A DNA stretch of 64,000 bases from Palleniella muris (GTDB lineage Bacteria > Bacteroidota > Bacteroidia > Bacteroidales > Bacteroidaceae): contig NZ_SRZC01000001.1 of assembly GCF_004792655.1 (NCBI RefSeq), positions 215,970 through 279,969 on the forward strand. The letters are read 5' to 3'. Positions within the stretch are counted from its first letter, which is position 1, and the number at the start of each line of letters is the position of its first letter. A program made the position numbers and the translations under genes. The notes under the pieces are model-generated. The model made no database searches. It was not told the DNA's origin and worked only from the letters and a program-made list of their open reading frames with translations. Positions 9,287-19,489 of the stretch are shown here, in pieces.

Positions 9287-12200
9287 TTAGAATCCTACTT
9301 TAACTGACAGAGTGTAAGTACGCTGCAACGGATAAGAAGGAGAATTTGAAGCCCTCACCTCAGGGTCGCCCCACTTGTATGGAGTGAGTGTGAAGAGGTT
9401 GTAAGCACTGAGAGCAAGCTGCAGCTGGTTCATGCCGAACTTCTTCATCCAAGGCATGCTGAAGTCATAAGCCACCTGCATGGTCTTACAGCGCAGATAC
9501 TTGGCATCCTTCTCCCATAATGTTGACTGTGGGTCGTAGTTCTGGGTTTTTCTTCTGAATGTCGGGCGTGGATATTCCGCATTAGGATTCTCCGGTGACC
9601 AAGAGTTCTCGAGATGGTAAACCAACAGACCTCCTTTATTGTCACCAGAAGAATTGTAGAATGGACGGCGGAATGTTCCGTCAATCACACGGCTGACATT
9701 CCATGCACCTGTAAACTGGGTGTTGAATGACCATCCTTTGTATGAGAATCCGAAAGAGAGACCTGCCATATACTCCGGGTCGTCAGTGTATCCGAGGTCG
9801 CGGCTCATGTCGTTGGTGTCAATCTTGCCATCATTGTTCAAGTCAACATAGAGTGCATCACCCGGCTTCAACTGGTCGTTTTGGACTATTTGCTCAGGGA
9901 ATGGCTGACCGAACGTCTTCTCATAGTCTGCCTCGCAACCCTCATAGTAGTAATTCCAGAACTTATAGAGTGAGCGGCTGCCGATGCGGCGTCCTGCAGT
10001 ATACATGTACTGCTCGTTCTGTGGAGCCTGACGGTCCTCGATAATCTCATTCTGGTTGTAAGAGAGATTGAACTTCGCCCAGTAGCGGAAATCGTTGCCT
10101 ATCTTGTCCTGCCAGTTGACGGACACCTCATGTCCCCAGCTGTCCACGACACCGAAGTTTGTGTAAGGAACAGAGAATCCGAGGAAGGAAGGCACTGTCC
10201 CGTCTCTCCACAGGATGTCTGTACGGTGCTCCTTGAAGTAGTCGTATGATATGCGGAGCTTGTCGTTGAGGAAGTAGACATCAACACCATAGTCCTGCTT
10301 GAACGCCTTCTCCCATGTCACGTCGGCATTGTTCTTGGCCAGCTCCGTGGCACCGTACTGTGTGGAGCCCGTAATGTTGCTGACACCGAAATAGTAAGCA
10401 TAAGGGTTCGCATCCTTGCCCATACGCTCCATCAGGGCTGCACCGTTGACAACGTAAGGGTCGGCAAGATACATGAAGCGGCTGCCGCCAACCTTGTCAT
10501 TACCTACAAGACCCCATGAAGCACGCAGTTTCATGAACGAAATGACCTTGCTGAGAGGCTTGAAGAAAGGCTCGTCGCTGATGAGCCATCCCACAGAGCC
10601 TGCAGGGAAAGAGCCGAAACGCTTGCCAGGAGCAAAGTTCTCAGAACCGTTGTAGCCGATGTTGAACTCTGCCATGTAGCGATTCTTGTAGTCATAAGTG
10701 ACACGGCCCACAAAACCTACATAAGTACGGGGAATGTCGGAGTAAGTCTTTGGATAATATGTCTTGCTCTGGTTGTAGAGAGCGAGAGCATTGACAGTAT
10801 GCTCACCGAATGCGCGGCTGTAGCTCAGAGAGCCCTCGGCATACCAGTCACGACCCTTGCTTGTGCTTGGCTTGTAAGAAGGGTCTGTATCCTGACCTGA
10901 CTTCAGATACAGCATGTCGTTAGTCGCTGTCTCAGGATTCCATCTGATTACCGGAGTATAGCTTGCCGTACTTGCAGTAAGTTCCTTTGTGACACCGTAG
11001 ATAGAGTTGTAGGAGCCCTTCAGCTTCAGTGACAAGCCCTTTGTGATGAAGTCAAGCTTTTGGTCAAGGATGACGTCCATCATCAGTCGGTTGTTATTAT
11101 AATGGTAAGCACCTGGCTGATAAATAATGTATGTCATAGGTGCACTGCCAGTGAATGGGAGGACAGAAGTTTTAGTACTTGCAATTACAGGATTGCCGTC
11201 TGCATCACGCACAACATTACCTTCATCATCATATTCAGGGATAGTGAATGTGTTATATGCAGGGTTTGTATTTGTATAAATGTAACGTCCCTGCTCATCG
11301 AAACCCGCACTTGAGAACGGTGATGCCTCATATATAGCCTTAATCATGCCTGAAGCACCCTGACCTGTACGTGGCTTTGTACTGTCATCCACCTTACCTG
11401 CGAGGTTCACACTGAGCTTTGTTGTCGGAGTGACATCTATATCGATGTTGCCACGATAGTTGAAACGCTGGTAGCTGTAGTCAAAGTCATAATCCCTTCC
11501 GAAAGACTCGAACAGGCCACCCTGAGTGAACATACCCGCTGAGAGGAAATACTTCACCTTGTTGTTACCGCCGGAAATGTTGACATTGTGCTGCTGCTGG
11601 AGCGTCACATCCTTCATGATATAATCTGTCCAACGCATACTTGGCAGGCGGATAGGATCGGAATTCGTGCGGAAAGCCTCAACGATGTCTGTACTGAACA
11701 TTGGGGCATCACCGTCGTACGACAACATATTGTTATAGAAATTTGCATACTCATAAGAGTCCGCCATATCAATCATCTTCGTAGGAGTGAGAGCTGAGAA
11801 GCTGACATTTGCTGAGATGCGTGCCTTGCCTTCCTTACCACGCTTTGTGGTTATGAGGATTACACCGTTAGCACCACGCACACCGAACACGGCAGTAGCT
11901 GACGCGTCCTTCAGGACTGTAACGCTCTCGATTTCGTTAGGGTCGATGTCCCACATCTCACGCTCCACACCATCCACCTGGATGAGTGGCTTCACAGCAT
12001 CAGAGCCGGCGAAAGTAGCCTTACCACGCACGAATATGTCGGCAGCATCTGAACCCGGCTCACCTGAGAACTGCACAGAGGTGACGCCTGAGAGCTGTCC
12101 CGCCAGCACGTTGTTGACAGAGCTGACAGGAGTGCGGACAAGATCCTCACTCTTTATGGAAGAGATGGCACCTGTCACAGTGACCTTCTTCTGAGTGCCG

Positions 12201-12613
12201 TAGGCAACGACCTCCACACCCTGAAGCATGGTGGCGTCCTCCTTGAGAGTCACTTTCATGTTGTCCTTGGCAGTGACAATCTGGTCAGCGTAGCCGATGT
12301 ACACAATCTTGAGTTTGTCACCTGCCTTTGCCTTGATGGAGAAGTTTCCTTCAAAGTCGGTGATGGCAGCGTTCTGTGCCGATGTGGCACCTGATGCGCT
12401 GACAAGATAAACAGTCGCTCCGATAACAGGCTCGCCGGTTGGGTCAAGCACAGTACCCTTGATGACTCCCGCAGGCTGGAGGGCAGCAACGCCTGTGACC
12501 GCCTGTGCCGGCAAGACACCAAGATTGGGAGCAAACACCAAAGCGGAAGCGCACAACACCATTGCCGGCAGTTTGCAGGCTCCACTCGTGTTCAGTAGTC
12601 TGATTTTGCTCAT
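9287..12613 (-). CDS. SusC/RagA-family TonB-dependent transporter (first pair, full length)
   Basis: A 1108-residue TonB-dependent outer-membrane transporter, first gene of the minus-strand PUL operon. After an N-terminal export segment (about 1-45), residues 49-130 form the carboxypeptidase-regulatory-like domain (IKGTVLDPTGEPVIGATV ... GYADQIV). The SusC linker GVEVVAYGTQKKVTVTGAIS follows at 132-151, then the plug (LIQVDGVEREMWDIDP, ESVTVLKDASATAVFGVRG, NGVILITTKRGKEG) and a large barrel ending YTLSVKVGF. A Bacteroidetes promoter lies about 210 bp upstream at 12827-12862. The divergent sensor/regulator 12967-17106 is the probable activator. Confidence 0.96.
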   Translation of the reverse strand: MSKIRLLNTSGACKLPAMVLCASALVFAPNLGVLPAQAVTGVAALQPAGVIKGTVLDPTGEPVIGATVYLVSASGATSAQNAAITDFEGNFSIKAKAGDKLKIVYIGYADQIVTAKDNMKVTLKEDATMLQGVEVVAYGTQKKVTVTGAISSIKSEDLVRTPVSSVNNVLAGQLSGVTSVQFSGEPGSDAADIFVRGKATFAGSDAVKPLIQVDGVEREMWDIDPNEIESVTVLKDASATAVFGVRGANGVILITTKRGKEGKARISANVSFSALTPTKMIDMADSYEYANFYNNMLSYDGDAPMFSTDIVEAFRTNSDPIRLPSMRWTDYIMKDVTLQQQHNVNISGGNNKVKYFLSAGMFTQGGLFESFGRDYDFDYSYQRFNYRGNIDIDVTPTTKLSVNLAGKVDDSTKPRTGQGASGMIKAIYEASPFSSAGFDEQGRYIYTNTNPAYNTFTIPEYDDEGNVVRDADGNPVIASTKTSVLPFTGSAPMTYIIYQPGAYHYNNNRLMMDVILDQKLDFITKGLSLKLKGSYNSIYGVTKELTASTASYTPVIRWNPETATNDMLYLKSGQDTDPSYKPSTSKGRDWYAEGSLSYSRAFGEHTVNALALYNQSKTYYPKTYSDIPRTYVGFVGRVTYDYKNRYMAEFNIGYNGSENFAPGKRFGSFPAGSVGWLISDEPFFKPLSKVISFMKLRASWGLVGNDKVGGSRFMYLADPYVVNGAALMERMGKDANPYAYYFGVSNITGSTQYGATELAKNNADVTWEKAFKQDYGVDVYFLNDKLRISYDYFKEHRTDILWRDGTVPSFLGFSVPYTNFGVVDSWGHEVSVNWQDKIGNDFRYWAKFNLSYNQNEIIEDRQAPQNEQYMYTAGRRIGSRSLYKFWNYYYEGCEADYEKTFGQPFPEQIVQNDQLKPGDALYVDLNNDGKIDTNDMSRDLGYTDDPEYMAGLSFGFSYKGWSFNTQFTGAWNVSRVIDGTFRRPFYNSSGDNKGGLLVYHLENSWSPENPNAEYPRPTFRRKTQNYDPQSTLWEKDAKYLRCKTMQVAYDFSMPWMKKFGMNQLQLALSAYNLFTLTPYKWGDPEVRASNSPSYPLQRTYTLSVKVGF

Positions 12614-12826
12614 AAGTTTAGTTGTAAATTATTTTATTGTTAGTTTTGTCGCGTCTGATTACAAGCCAAACAACTCCGGGACTTGCCGTGCAAGCAGGAA
12701 ACGCCATAGCAGGGCAGCCATGACAAAGGACATTGGCGTACCTTTGCAGAGCCGGATTCTTGGTTCGTAAATTGCTTTTTAGGTTGTAGTGATTAGTGAA
12801 TTTTCGCTTTTCATTAAATTTAGTTG
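12614..12826 (-). other. Long untranslated leader of the SusC operon
   Basis: About 210 bp between the predicted promoter and the SusC start codon, with no supported gene. Long SusC leaders are common in Bacteroides-type PULs and can be targets of small RNAs or attenuation. No clear terminator or antisense promoter was recognised here. Confidence 0.4.
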
Positions 12827-12862
12827 CAAAATTAACTTTCATTTTACATTTTTATATGCAAA
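12827..12862 (-). promoter_or_regulatory. Promoter for the SusCD operon
   Basis: Read on the minus strand, TAATTTTG (+ strand 12827-12834) fits the -7 box TAnnTTTG. TTTG (+ strand 12859-12862) lies 24 bp upstream as a candidate -33 element, slightly further than usual. Weak spacing suggests dependence on an activator. Confidence 0.6.
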
Positions 12863-12909
12863 TTTGTGCAATATGCATGTATATTTTTCCAAATATTAAA
12901 AAAATATTG

Positions 12910-12917
12910 TAACTTTG
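12910..12917 (+). promoter_or_regulatory. -7 box for the hybrid two-component regulator gene
   Basis: TAACTTTG matches the Bacteroidetes -7 consensus TAnnTTTG and lies 50 bp upstream of the ATG at 12967. A good -33 TTTG is not obvious in the A/T-rich sequence before it. Confidence 0.6.
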
Positions 12918-12966
12918 CTCTTGAAAACAAGAAAACTGTCTGATACTACACCTTATAATATACAAT

Positions 12967-15900
12967 ATGCCTTTACATAAATCCATCATCCTTCTACTTG
13001 CGGCAGCCTTCTCCCTTCTCGCGGATGCGCAGACCACGGCACAAGGATTTTCCATATATTCCAAGCGGATAACCTCCGACAACGGACTGCCATGCAATTT
13101 CGTCCGTTCCATCGCACAAGACAGGAAGGGATTCATGTGGTTCTCCACTCTCAACGGCTTGTGCAGGTACGACGGGAACACGATGAAAGTGTTCAATCCG
13201 CAGGGATACGGACAGAATTCCATTTACGACGACCGCATCGACTGGGTGATGGAAGACGCACACCGGCACCTGTGGGTCCTCACCATGAACATGAAGAGCT
13301 ACTGCCTGGACCTGCGCACCGACAAGTTCCTTGACATGAACGGACTCCTCGGGACAGGATTCCAGTGCAAGAGGATGGCGATGTCAAATGACGGCAGGAG
13401 GATATGGCTCTATGGATACGGCACAGTACTGATTACTGTCGGCAATGACGGCAGCCTGTCGGCAAAGAGCTTCAAGGACAAGATGGCAAGAAACTTCCAG
13501 TTCATCTACGAAACCTCCAATCACGAGACTATCGCAGGCAACGACAAAGGACTGTTCATCTTTGACGGAAAAGGCTTCCGGCATTTGAAGCACCATGGCA
13601 GATTCACCAATGCCACGGAGATTGCAGGACGGCTTGTCGTCTGTGGCAGCAGCAATGACAGTTTCATGTACTTCAACACAAAGGCAAACACGCTCACTCC
13701 CGTCCCTGCCGACTGGACGAACGACAACCTGCCTGACCTGCGCACCGACAACAAAGGCAACTGCTGGCTCTACAACAAGGACTTCGTACTCACACGCATC
13801 GACAAGCGCACCGGCACTGTCATCCGCATAAACGCACCGGGACGAGACGGCAGCAGCGCAAACTTCAGGTACAATGTCGTGGAGGACTCGCGCGGACTGA
13901 TCTGGATAAGCACTGACCATTGCGGACTGCTGATGTACAACAAGCGCACCGGCGAACTCACAAACTTCAGGGCCGGCAACAGCGGGACATCGCCGATAGG
14001 CCAGAACAACCTCCTCTACACGTTCCTTGACAAGGACGACCACGTATGGGTAAGCTCCTGGTACACAGGCATAAGCTGCATAAATGTCTCACGCAATGTC
14101 ACCACCGAGACGTACAAAGGCGAACAGGTGCGCATGATTTGCCAGCCGATAAAGGGCGGCGACATCTATGTCGGCACAAAGAACACTACCTTGGACACTT
14201 ATGACGCAACGTTCTCCATACAGAAAAACTCTGAGAAATTCCCACACAGCGTCTACTCCGTGGCCTTCGACAGCGAAGGGACACAATGGCTTGGACTGCG
14301 CGACGGCGGAATAATCATCGGCGACAAGCTCTACAACCGGCAGTCAGGCAACGCCGAAAGCCTGTCGAACGACGCCGTGTTCAGCATCCTCCGCGACAGC
14401 AAGAACCGCATGTGGATAACCACACACGGCGGCGGACTGAACCTTGCCGTGAAGCAAAAGGACGGCACTTACCGCTTCCGCCACTTCCTTGACAAGGAGT
14501 ACAACATCAGTTGCACACGCAACATCGTCGAGGACAACGACGGAAACCTGTGGGTCAGCACTAACGCCGGAGTGGTCATAGCCAATCCTGACAGAATCAT
14601 CGGCAACCCTGACGACTACCTCTTGCTCAGCGTGGAGAACAACAAGCTGAGGAGCAACCTCGTGCGCATGGTCTACAAGGACTCGAAAGGCAACATCTGG
14701 ATTGCCGAGACGGGAAAGGGATTCGCCATGTGGAACGCCTCAGCACACAGGAAAAAGGCTGCCGGCAAAGGGAAATACACTCTCAACAGCATACAGCTGG
14801 AGCATTTCGGCATAAACAACGGACTGTCAAGCCCTATGGTGCAGGGATTCCTCGAAGACAGGAGAGGCAACCTGTGGGTGACCACAGAATATGGCATCTC
14901 ACGCTTCAACCCTGCCACAAAGAGCTGCCAGACTTACCGCTTCTTCAACGACATCATCTATAACGCCTACTCCGAATGCGCCGCACTGGAGCTTGCCAAC
15001 GGCGCACTGCTATTCGGAAAGGACGACGGACTGGAGATAATCGCCAACCCTTCACTCTTGGACAAGAACAAGGAGAAGGTGGTAGACATACTCTTCACCA
15101 ACATCTCCGTGGCTGAGGACGGGAAAAGCGACCTGCTGTCCCTCGCCTACTCCGACCGCCTGCAACTGGAATATACGGACAACTCCTTCCGCATAAACTT
15201 CTCCACCATGGAGTTCCCCGTCAACGGCGAGACACGCTACTCCTACCGGCTTGAAGGATACGACAAACGCTGGAGCAGCTACGACACACAGGCTTTCGCC
15301 GAATACAAGAACCTCGAGCCGGGCACTTACCGCCTGCATGTCAGGGCCATAAGCAGCCAGGGCGTCGCAGGAAAGGAGAGCATACTGGAAATAACCATAA
15401 AACCGCCATTCTACCGCACATGGTGGGCGTACCTCCTGTACTCGCTCTTCACACTTGCCGTGGCGTACTACATCTACCGCCTGACAAAGCAGCGTTACCG
15501 CCTGCGCCAGAGGATAAAGGTGGAACGCGAACTGACGGACTACAAACTGAAGTTCTTCACCAACATCTCACACGAGTTCCGCACACCGCTGACACTCATA
15601 CAGTCGTCCCTCGAGACAATCACCGTCAACACGGACATCGTCAAGCAGTATCCGCAGCTGAGCATAATGGAGCGAAGCACAAACCGCATGGTGCGACTCA
15701 TCAACCAGCTCCTGGAGTTCCGCAAGATGATGAACGGCAAACTGCATCTCGCTCTCGAGGAGGACGACATCATTGCCTTCGTCCGCGACATTTTCTATAC
15801 CTTCAACCTCATGGCAGAGGACAAGAAGATAACCATGACATTCAACACCTTCACCGACAAACATGTGATGTTCTTCGACAAGAGCAATGTCGACAAAGTG

Positions 15901-17106
15901 GTCTACAACCTTATCTCCAACGCCATAAAGTACACTCCGGCAGGGGGAAATGTCTCTCTCGACATGCAACTGAACAATGACAACACGCTGAGCATAAAGG
16001 TCGCCGACGACGGACTCGGTGTGCCGAAGCACAAGCAGCAGGAACTCTTCAGCCGCTTCATGCAGACTTCCTTCGCCGCCGACTCCATCGGTGTGGGACT
16101 GAATCTCGCCATGGAACTTGTCAAGACGCACCACGGCTCGCTGACATTCGAGGAGAACCGCCCAAAAGGGTCGGTGTTCACAGTGACACTGCCGACGGAC
16201 AAGAGTGTCTATGCCTCCGGCGATTTCCTCGTCACAGCACCGGAGAAGGAAAATCCAAAAATCACCCCCCCCGAAAACAAAAACGAACATCTATCTGACA
16301 ATCTGAAAGATAGGCTGCAAAGCCTATCCTCTTGCGCAATACTTGTGATAGAGGATGATGTTGACATACGCAACCTTCTGCAGAACACACTGTCCTACTA
16401 TTTCAGGACAGACGGCGCACCTGACGGGGAGACCGGTCTGAAAATGGCTCTCGAGAACCACTACGACCTTATCGTCTCTGACGTGATGATGCCGGGCATC
16501 AACGGCTACGAACTGACAAAACGCCTGAAACAGAACTTCGAGACGTGCCACATCCCTATCATCCTCCTTACGGCTCTCAACGTGCCTGACAAGTATCAGG
16601 AGGGCATCGAGTCGGGAGCCGACGCATACATCGTCAAGCCGTTCTCCATGAAACTGCTCCTTGCGCGCATCTTCAACCTCATCGAACAGAGGAACAAGAT
16701 ACGCGAACGGTTCTCCAACGACCTGACCTACAACGCGCCGGTAATCAGCAAGAACGACAAGGACAAGGACTTCGCCGACCAGATGCTGGCAATAGTGAAG
16801 AAGAACATGACCAACTCTGACTTCTCTGCCGATGACTTCGCGGCAGAGATGCACCTCGGACGCAGCATCTTCTACAAAAAGGTGAAGGGCGTGACAGGCT
16901 GCTCGCCTATGGAGTACATAAAGAAAATCCGCATGAAGAAGGCGGCGGAACTCCTGCAGGACACTAACCTGACCATCGCCGATGTTACCTACAAGGTGGG
17001 CATCAGCGACCCGTTCTATTTCTCGAAATGCTTCAAGGCGCAGTTCGGCATGGCACCATCCGCCTACCAGAAGCAGTTCAAGGATGGCGGAAAGAAAGAG
17101 GAGTGA
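12967..17106 (+). CDS. Hybrid two-component system sensor/regulator (HTCS) of the pectin PUL
   Basis: A 1379-residue one-piece signal transduction protein. A signal peptide (to about ADAQT) exports the sensor. Residues ~25-740 are two-component propeller repeats (GLPCNFVRSIAQDRKGFMWFST, then repeated GNLWV-type blades), ~745-812 a Y_Y_Y domain (YSYRLEGYDKRWSSY). A transmembrane helix lies near 818-840. In the cytoplasm come the HisKA phosphoacceptor His at about 869 (SHEFRTPLT), a HATPase (NLISNAIKYTP, GVGLNLAMELV), a receiver with Asp near 1172 (IVSDVMMPG), and a C-terminal AraC-type DNA-binding domain (about 1275-1375). HTCS proteins sense periplasmic oligosaccharides and switch on their PUL. 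Placement between the divergent SusCD operon and the enzyme cluster supports control of both. Confidence 0.97.
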   Translation: MPLHKSIILLLAAAFSLLADAQTTAQGFSIYSKRITSDNGLPCNFVRSIAQDRKGFMWFSTLNGLCRYDGNTMKVFNPQGYGQNSIYDDRIDWVMEDAHRHLWVLTMNMKSYCLDLRTDKFLDMNGLLGTGFQCKRMAMSNDGRRIWLYGYGTVLITVGNDGSLSAKSFKDKMARNFQFIYETSNHETIAGNDKGLFIFDGKGFRHLKHHGRFTNATEIAGRLVVCGSSNDSFMYFNTKANTLTPVPADWTNDNLPDLRTDNKGNCWLYNKDFVLTRIDKRTGTVIRINAPGRDGSSANFRYNVVEDSRGLIWISTDHCGLLMYNKRTGELTNFRAGNSGTSPIGQNNLLYTFLDKDDHVWVSSWYTGISCINVSRNVTTETYKGEQVRMICQPIKGGDIYVGTKNTTLDTYDATFSIQKNSEKFPHSVYSVAFDSEGTQWLGLRDGGIIIGDKLYNRQSGNAESLSNDAVFSILRDSKNRMWITTHGGGLNLAVKQKDGTYRFRHFLDKEYNISCTRNIVEDNDGNLWVSTNAGVVIANPDRIIGNPDDYLLLSVENNKLRSNLVRMVYKDSKGNIWIAETGKGFAMWNASAHRKKAAGKGKYTLNSIQLEHFGINNGLSSPMVQGFLEDRRGNLWVTTEYGISRFNPATKSCQTYRFFNDIIYNAYSECAALELANGALLFGKDDGLEIIANPSLLDKNKEKVVDILFTNISVAEDGKSDLLSLAYSDRLQLEYTDNSFRINFSTMEFPVNGETRYSYRLEGYDKRWSSYDTQAFAEYKNLEPGTYRLHVRAISSQGVAGKESILEITIKPPFYRTWWAYLLYSLFTLAVAYYIYRLTKQRYRLRQRIKVERELTDYKLKFFTNISHEFRTPLTLIQSSLETITVNTDIVKQYPQLSIMERSTNRMVRLINQLLEFRKMMNGKLHLALEEDDIIAFVRDIFYTFNLMAEDKKITMTFNTFTDKHVMFFDKSNVDKVVYNLISNAIKYTPAGGNVSLDMQLNNDNTLSIKVADDGLGVPKHKQQELFSRFMQTSFAADSIGVGLNLAMELVKTHHGSLTFEENRPKGSVFTVTLPTDKSVYASGDFLVTAPEKENPKITPPENKNEHLSDNLKDRLQSLSSCAILVIEDDVDIRNLLQNTLSYYFRTDGAPDGETGLKMALENHYDLIVSDVMMPGINGYELTKRLKQNFETCHIPIILLTALNVPDKYQEGIESGADAYIVKPFSMKLLLARIFNLIEQRNKIRERFSNDLTYNAPVISKNDKDKDFADQMLAIVKKNMTNSDFSADDFAAEMHLGRSIFYKKVKGVTGCSPMEYIKKIRMKKAAELLQDTNLTIADVTYKVGISDPFYFSKCFKAQFGMAPSAYQKQFKDGGKKEE

Positions 17107-17176
17107 CGCAGCGTAAGGGCAGCTTGCCACTGCTCAAAGATTGCCAAAAGCACACATTAATATAATTACAAGCCAG

Positions 17177-17216
17177 CACGCCGGGATAACATTCAAACGT
17201 TGTCTCGGCGTGTTTT
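17177..17216 (+). terminator. Rho-independent terminator after the HTCS gene
   Basis: CACGCCGGGATAAC (17177-17190) pairs with GTTGTCTCGGCGTG (17199-17212), a 14-bp stem with two G-U type pairs, followed by TTTT. It lies 70 bp past the HTCS stop. Confidence 0.85.
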
Positions 17217-17266
17217 CATGTCAGACAAAGACAAAACGAAAAAGTTCCTGTCTCTGAGGCCTTTGC

Positions 17267-17345
17267 AAAAGGTAACACTTTACACCATAAAAGGTAACAC
17301 TTTACACGGCAAAAGCTAACCTTTCGCATGATAAAAGGTTACCCT
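17267..17345. repeat. 22-bp tandem array, family A (copy 2)
   Basis: Four units with AAAG cores at 17268, 17290, 17312 and 17334, exactly 22 bp apart, each reading roughly AAAGGTAACACTTTACA. The array sits in the 506-bp gap between the HTCS gene and the PL11 lyase gene, which holds no supported gene. Confidence 0.88.
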
Positions 17346-17416
17346 GTGAAAAGCGATGCCCCAAAGGCGGTTTTTGCAACCACCATGCGGACAAAACCAC
17401 TCCCTTGGCACGCCGC

Positions 17417-17450
17417 AAGGCAGGCAATGCCCGATGCCGGGCTGCCTTTT
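17417..17450 (+). terminator. Second hairpin with T-run upstream of the PL11 promoter
   Basis: AAGGCAG (17417-17423) pairs with CTGCCTT (17442-17448), with a nested GCCC/GGGC inside, followed by TTTT. It would insulate the PL11 promoter from upstream transcription. Confidence 0.6.
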
Positions 17451-17510
17451 GGGAGCCACACAACATATATACATCCGTGCGCGGGAGATGTGATTATGTC
17501 GCAAATCCAC

Positions 17511-17580
17511 ATGTATGCACAAAATTACATATATTAAACACATTTTTGCATACATAACACTATATAAAATACTAATTTTG
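17511..17580 (+). promoter_or_regulatory. Promoter and candidate HTCS operator for the enzyme cluster
   Basis: TAATTTTG at 17573-17580 matches the -7 box. TTTG at 17545-17548 lies 24 bp upstream, the same long spacing as the SusC promoter. The words TGCACAAA and TTTGCATA in this stretch also occur side by side in the SusC promoter region (minus strand, about 12855-12872), which suggests a shared activator site. Confidence 0.5.
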
Positions 17581-17612
17581 TGCATCAAACTGACCAAATT
17601 AACTATTAACCA

Positions 17613-19481
17613 ATGAAGACCAAAGTTTTTTTCATAATTCCTGCCATGATGATGGTGATGGCGGCACAGGCTTTTGCACAGCAGACAGAGAAACTCTCGA
17701 GGGGGCTTGTCGCTGTCAGGGAAAACCCTTCCGCCGTCACCCTCTCATGGCGTTACTTGTCGTCCGACCCGATGAACACGGCGTTCAACATCTACCGCAA
17801 CGGCAAAAAGATTGGGACAACGAAAAGCGACAACGCGACTTTCTTCCGCGATGACTACAAAGGGAACGACGCCGTGACCTACACCGTAGAGAAACTCATC
17901 GGCAAGAAAGCCACCGGAGAGAAGTGTTCCTACACCTTGCCGGCAAACGCTCCGACAGGCTACATCGACATTCCGCTGGACATGCCCGAAGGAGGGGTGA
18001 CGCCTGCCGGAGACAATTACACATACACTGCCAACGACGCGTCAATAGGCGATGTGGACGGTGACGGCGATTACGAGATAATCCTCAAGTGGGAACCGAC
18101 AAACGCTCACGACAACTCGCACGACGGCTACACGGGTGATGTCATTTTCGACTGCTACCGCCTCAGCGGCGAGCGTCTGTGGAGGATAAACCTCGGCAGG
18201 AACATACGTGCCGGAGCGCACTACACACAGTTCATGGTCTATGACCTTGACGGCGACGGAAAGGCGGAAGTGGTGATGAGAACCTCCGACGGAACCGTGG
18301 ACGGCAAGGGAAAGGTCATCGGAAACGCTGACGCTGACTACCGCGAGAAGGGCATAAAGCATGAGGGAAAGCGCACGCCAACCCACCAAGGGCGCATACT
18401 TACAGGCAAGGAGTATCTCACTGTGTTCAACGGAATGACGGGCGAGGCGATGCACACCGTCCCTTACATCCCCGAGCGCGGTGACCCGCAAGGCTGGGGC
18501 GACCCACGTGCGAACCGCAGCGACCGCTTCCTTGCGTGTGTGGCTTCACTTGACGGAAAGCGCACAAGTGTGGTGATGTGCCGCGGTTATTACACACGCA
18601 CCGTCCTTGCGGCCTTCGATTGGGACGGCAAGGAACTGAAGAAGCGGTGGGTGTTCGACAGCAACAACCCGGGCTGTGAGGGCTATGCAGGACAAGGAAA
18701 CCATAACTTGCGTGTGGGAGACGTGGACGGCGACGGCTGTGATGAGATTATCTACGGCTCTTGTGCCTTTGACCATGACGGCACAGGGCTCTACACTCTC
18801 AACATGGGACATGGCGATGCGATGCACCTGACGCAGTTCTCCAAGGATATGAAGGGCATGCAGGTGTGGAACTGCCATGAGAACCGCCGCGACGGTTCGA
18901 CATTCCGAGATGCGCGGACAGGCAAGATTATCTTCCAGGTAAAGGACAAATCCGACGTAGGACGCTGCATGGCTGCGGACATCGACCCTACCAACGAGGG
19001 TGTGGAGATGTGGTCAATAGCGTCGGGAGGGATACGCAACATCAAGGGCGAGGTCATCAATCCTCAGCCGAAGCGTCTGTCAATCAACATGGCAGTGTGG
19101 TGGGACGGCGACCTTCTGCGCGAGCTTCTCGACCGCACCACTGTCTCCAAATACGACTGGACGACGGGCGAATGCAAGCCTTTGCAGACCTTTGAGGGCA
19201 CTCAGTCCAACAACTGGACAAAGGCTAACCCGTGCCTGCAAGGGGACATTGTGGGCGACTGGCGCGAGGAAGTGCTCATGCGCACCAAGGACAACACACA
19301 CCTGCGGCTTTATGTATCCACCATCCCGACGGACTATCGCTTCCACACATTCCTCGAAGACCCTGTCTACAGGATTAGCATAGCCACACAGAACGTGGCA
19401 TACAACCAGCCTACACAGCCGGGATTCTACTTCGGGCCGGACTTGAAAAAGGGCATCTTCCGCGGATGGAAGTTCAAATAA
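17613..19481 (+). CDS. Rhamnogalacturonan lyase, polysaccharide lyase family 11
   Basis: A 622-residue secreted lyase that cuts the rhamnose-galacturonic acid backbone of RG-I by beta-elimination, leaving unsaturated ends. The signal peptide ends at AQAFA|Q (about residue 22). Residues ~25-115 are a fibronectin-like start (SRGLVAVRENPSAVTLSWRYL), then an eight-bladed propeller marked by calcium-loop motifs DVDGDGDYE, DLDGDGKAE, DVDGDGCDE and DIVGDWREE. The C-terminus (YNQPTQPGFYFGPDLK) is typical of PL11 enzymes such as YesW/YesX. It is the first gene of the plus-strand enzyme cluster, with its own promoter at 17573. Its products are substrates for the GH105 protein encoded at 28124. Confidence 0.95.
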   Translation: MKTKVFFIIPAMMMVMAAQAFAQQTEKLSRGLVAVRENPSAVTLSWRYLSSDPMNTAFNIYRNGKKIGTTKSDNATFFRDDYKGNDAVTYTVEKLIGKKATGEKCSYTLPANAPTGYIDIPLDMPEGGVTPAGDNYTYTANDASIGDVDGDGDYEIILKWEPTNAHDNSHDGYTGDVIFDCYRLSGERLWRINLGRNIRAGAHYTQFMVYDLDGDGKAEVVMRTSDGTVDGKGKVIGNADADYREKGIKHEGKRTPTHQGRILTGKEYLTVFNGMTGEAMHTVPYIPERGDPQGWGDPRANRSDRFLACVASLDGKRTSVVMCRGYYTRTVLAAFDWDGKELKKRWVFDSNNPGCEGYAGQGNHNLRVGDVDGDGCDEIIYGSCAFDHDGTGLYTLNMGHGDAMHLTQFSKDMKGMQVWNCHENRRDGSTFRDARTGKIIFQVKDKSDVGRCMAADIDPTNEGVEMWSIASGGIRNIKGEVINPQPKRLSINMAVWWDGDLLRELLDRTTVSKYDWTTGECKPLQTFEGTQSNNWTKANPCLQGDIVGDWREEVLMRTKDNTHLRLYVSTIPTDYRFHTFLEDPVYRISIATQNVAYNQPTQPGFYFGPDLKKGIFRGWKFK

Positions 19482-19489
19482 AATCACGA

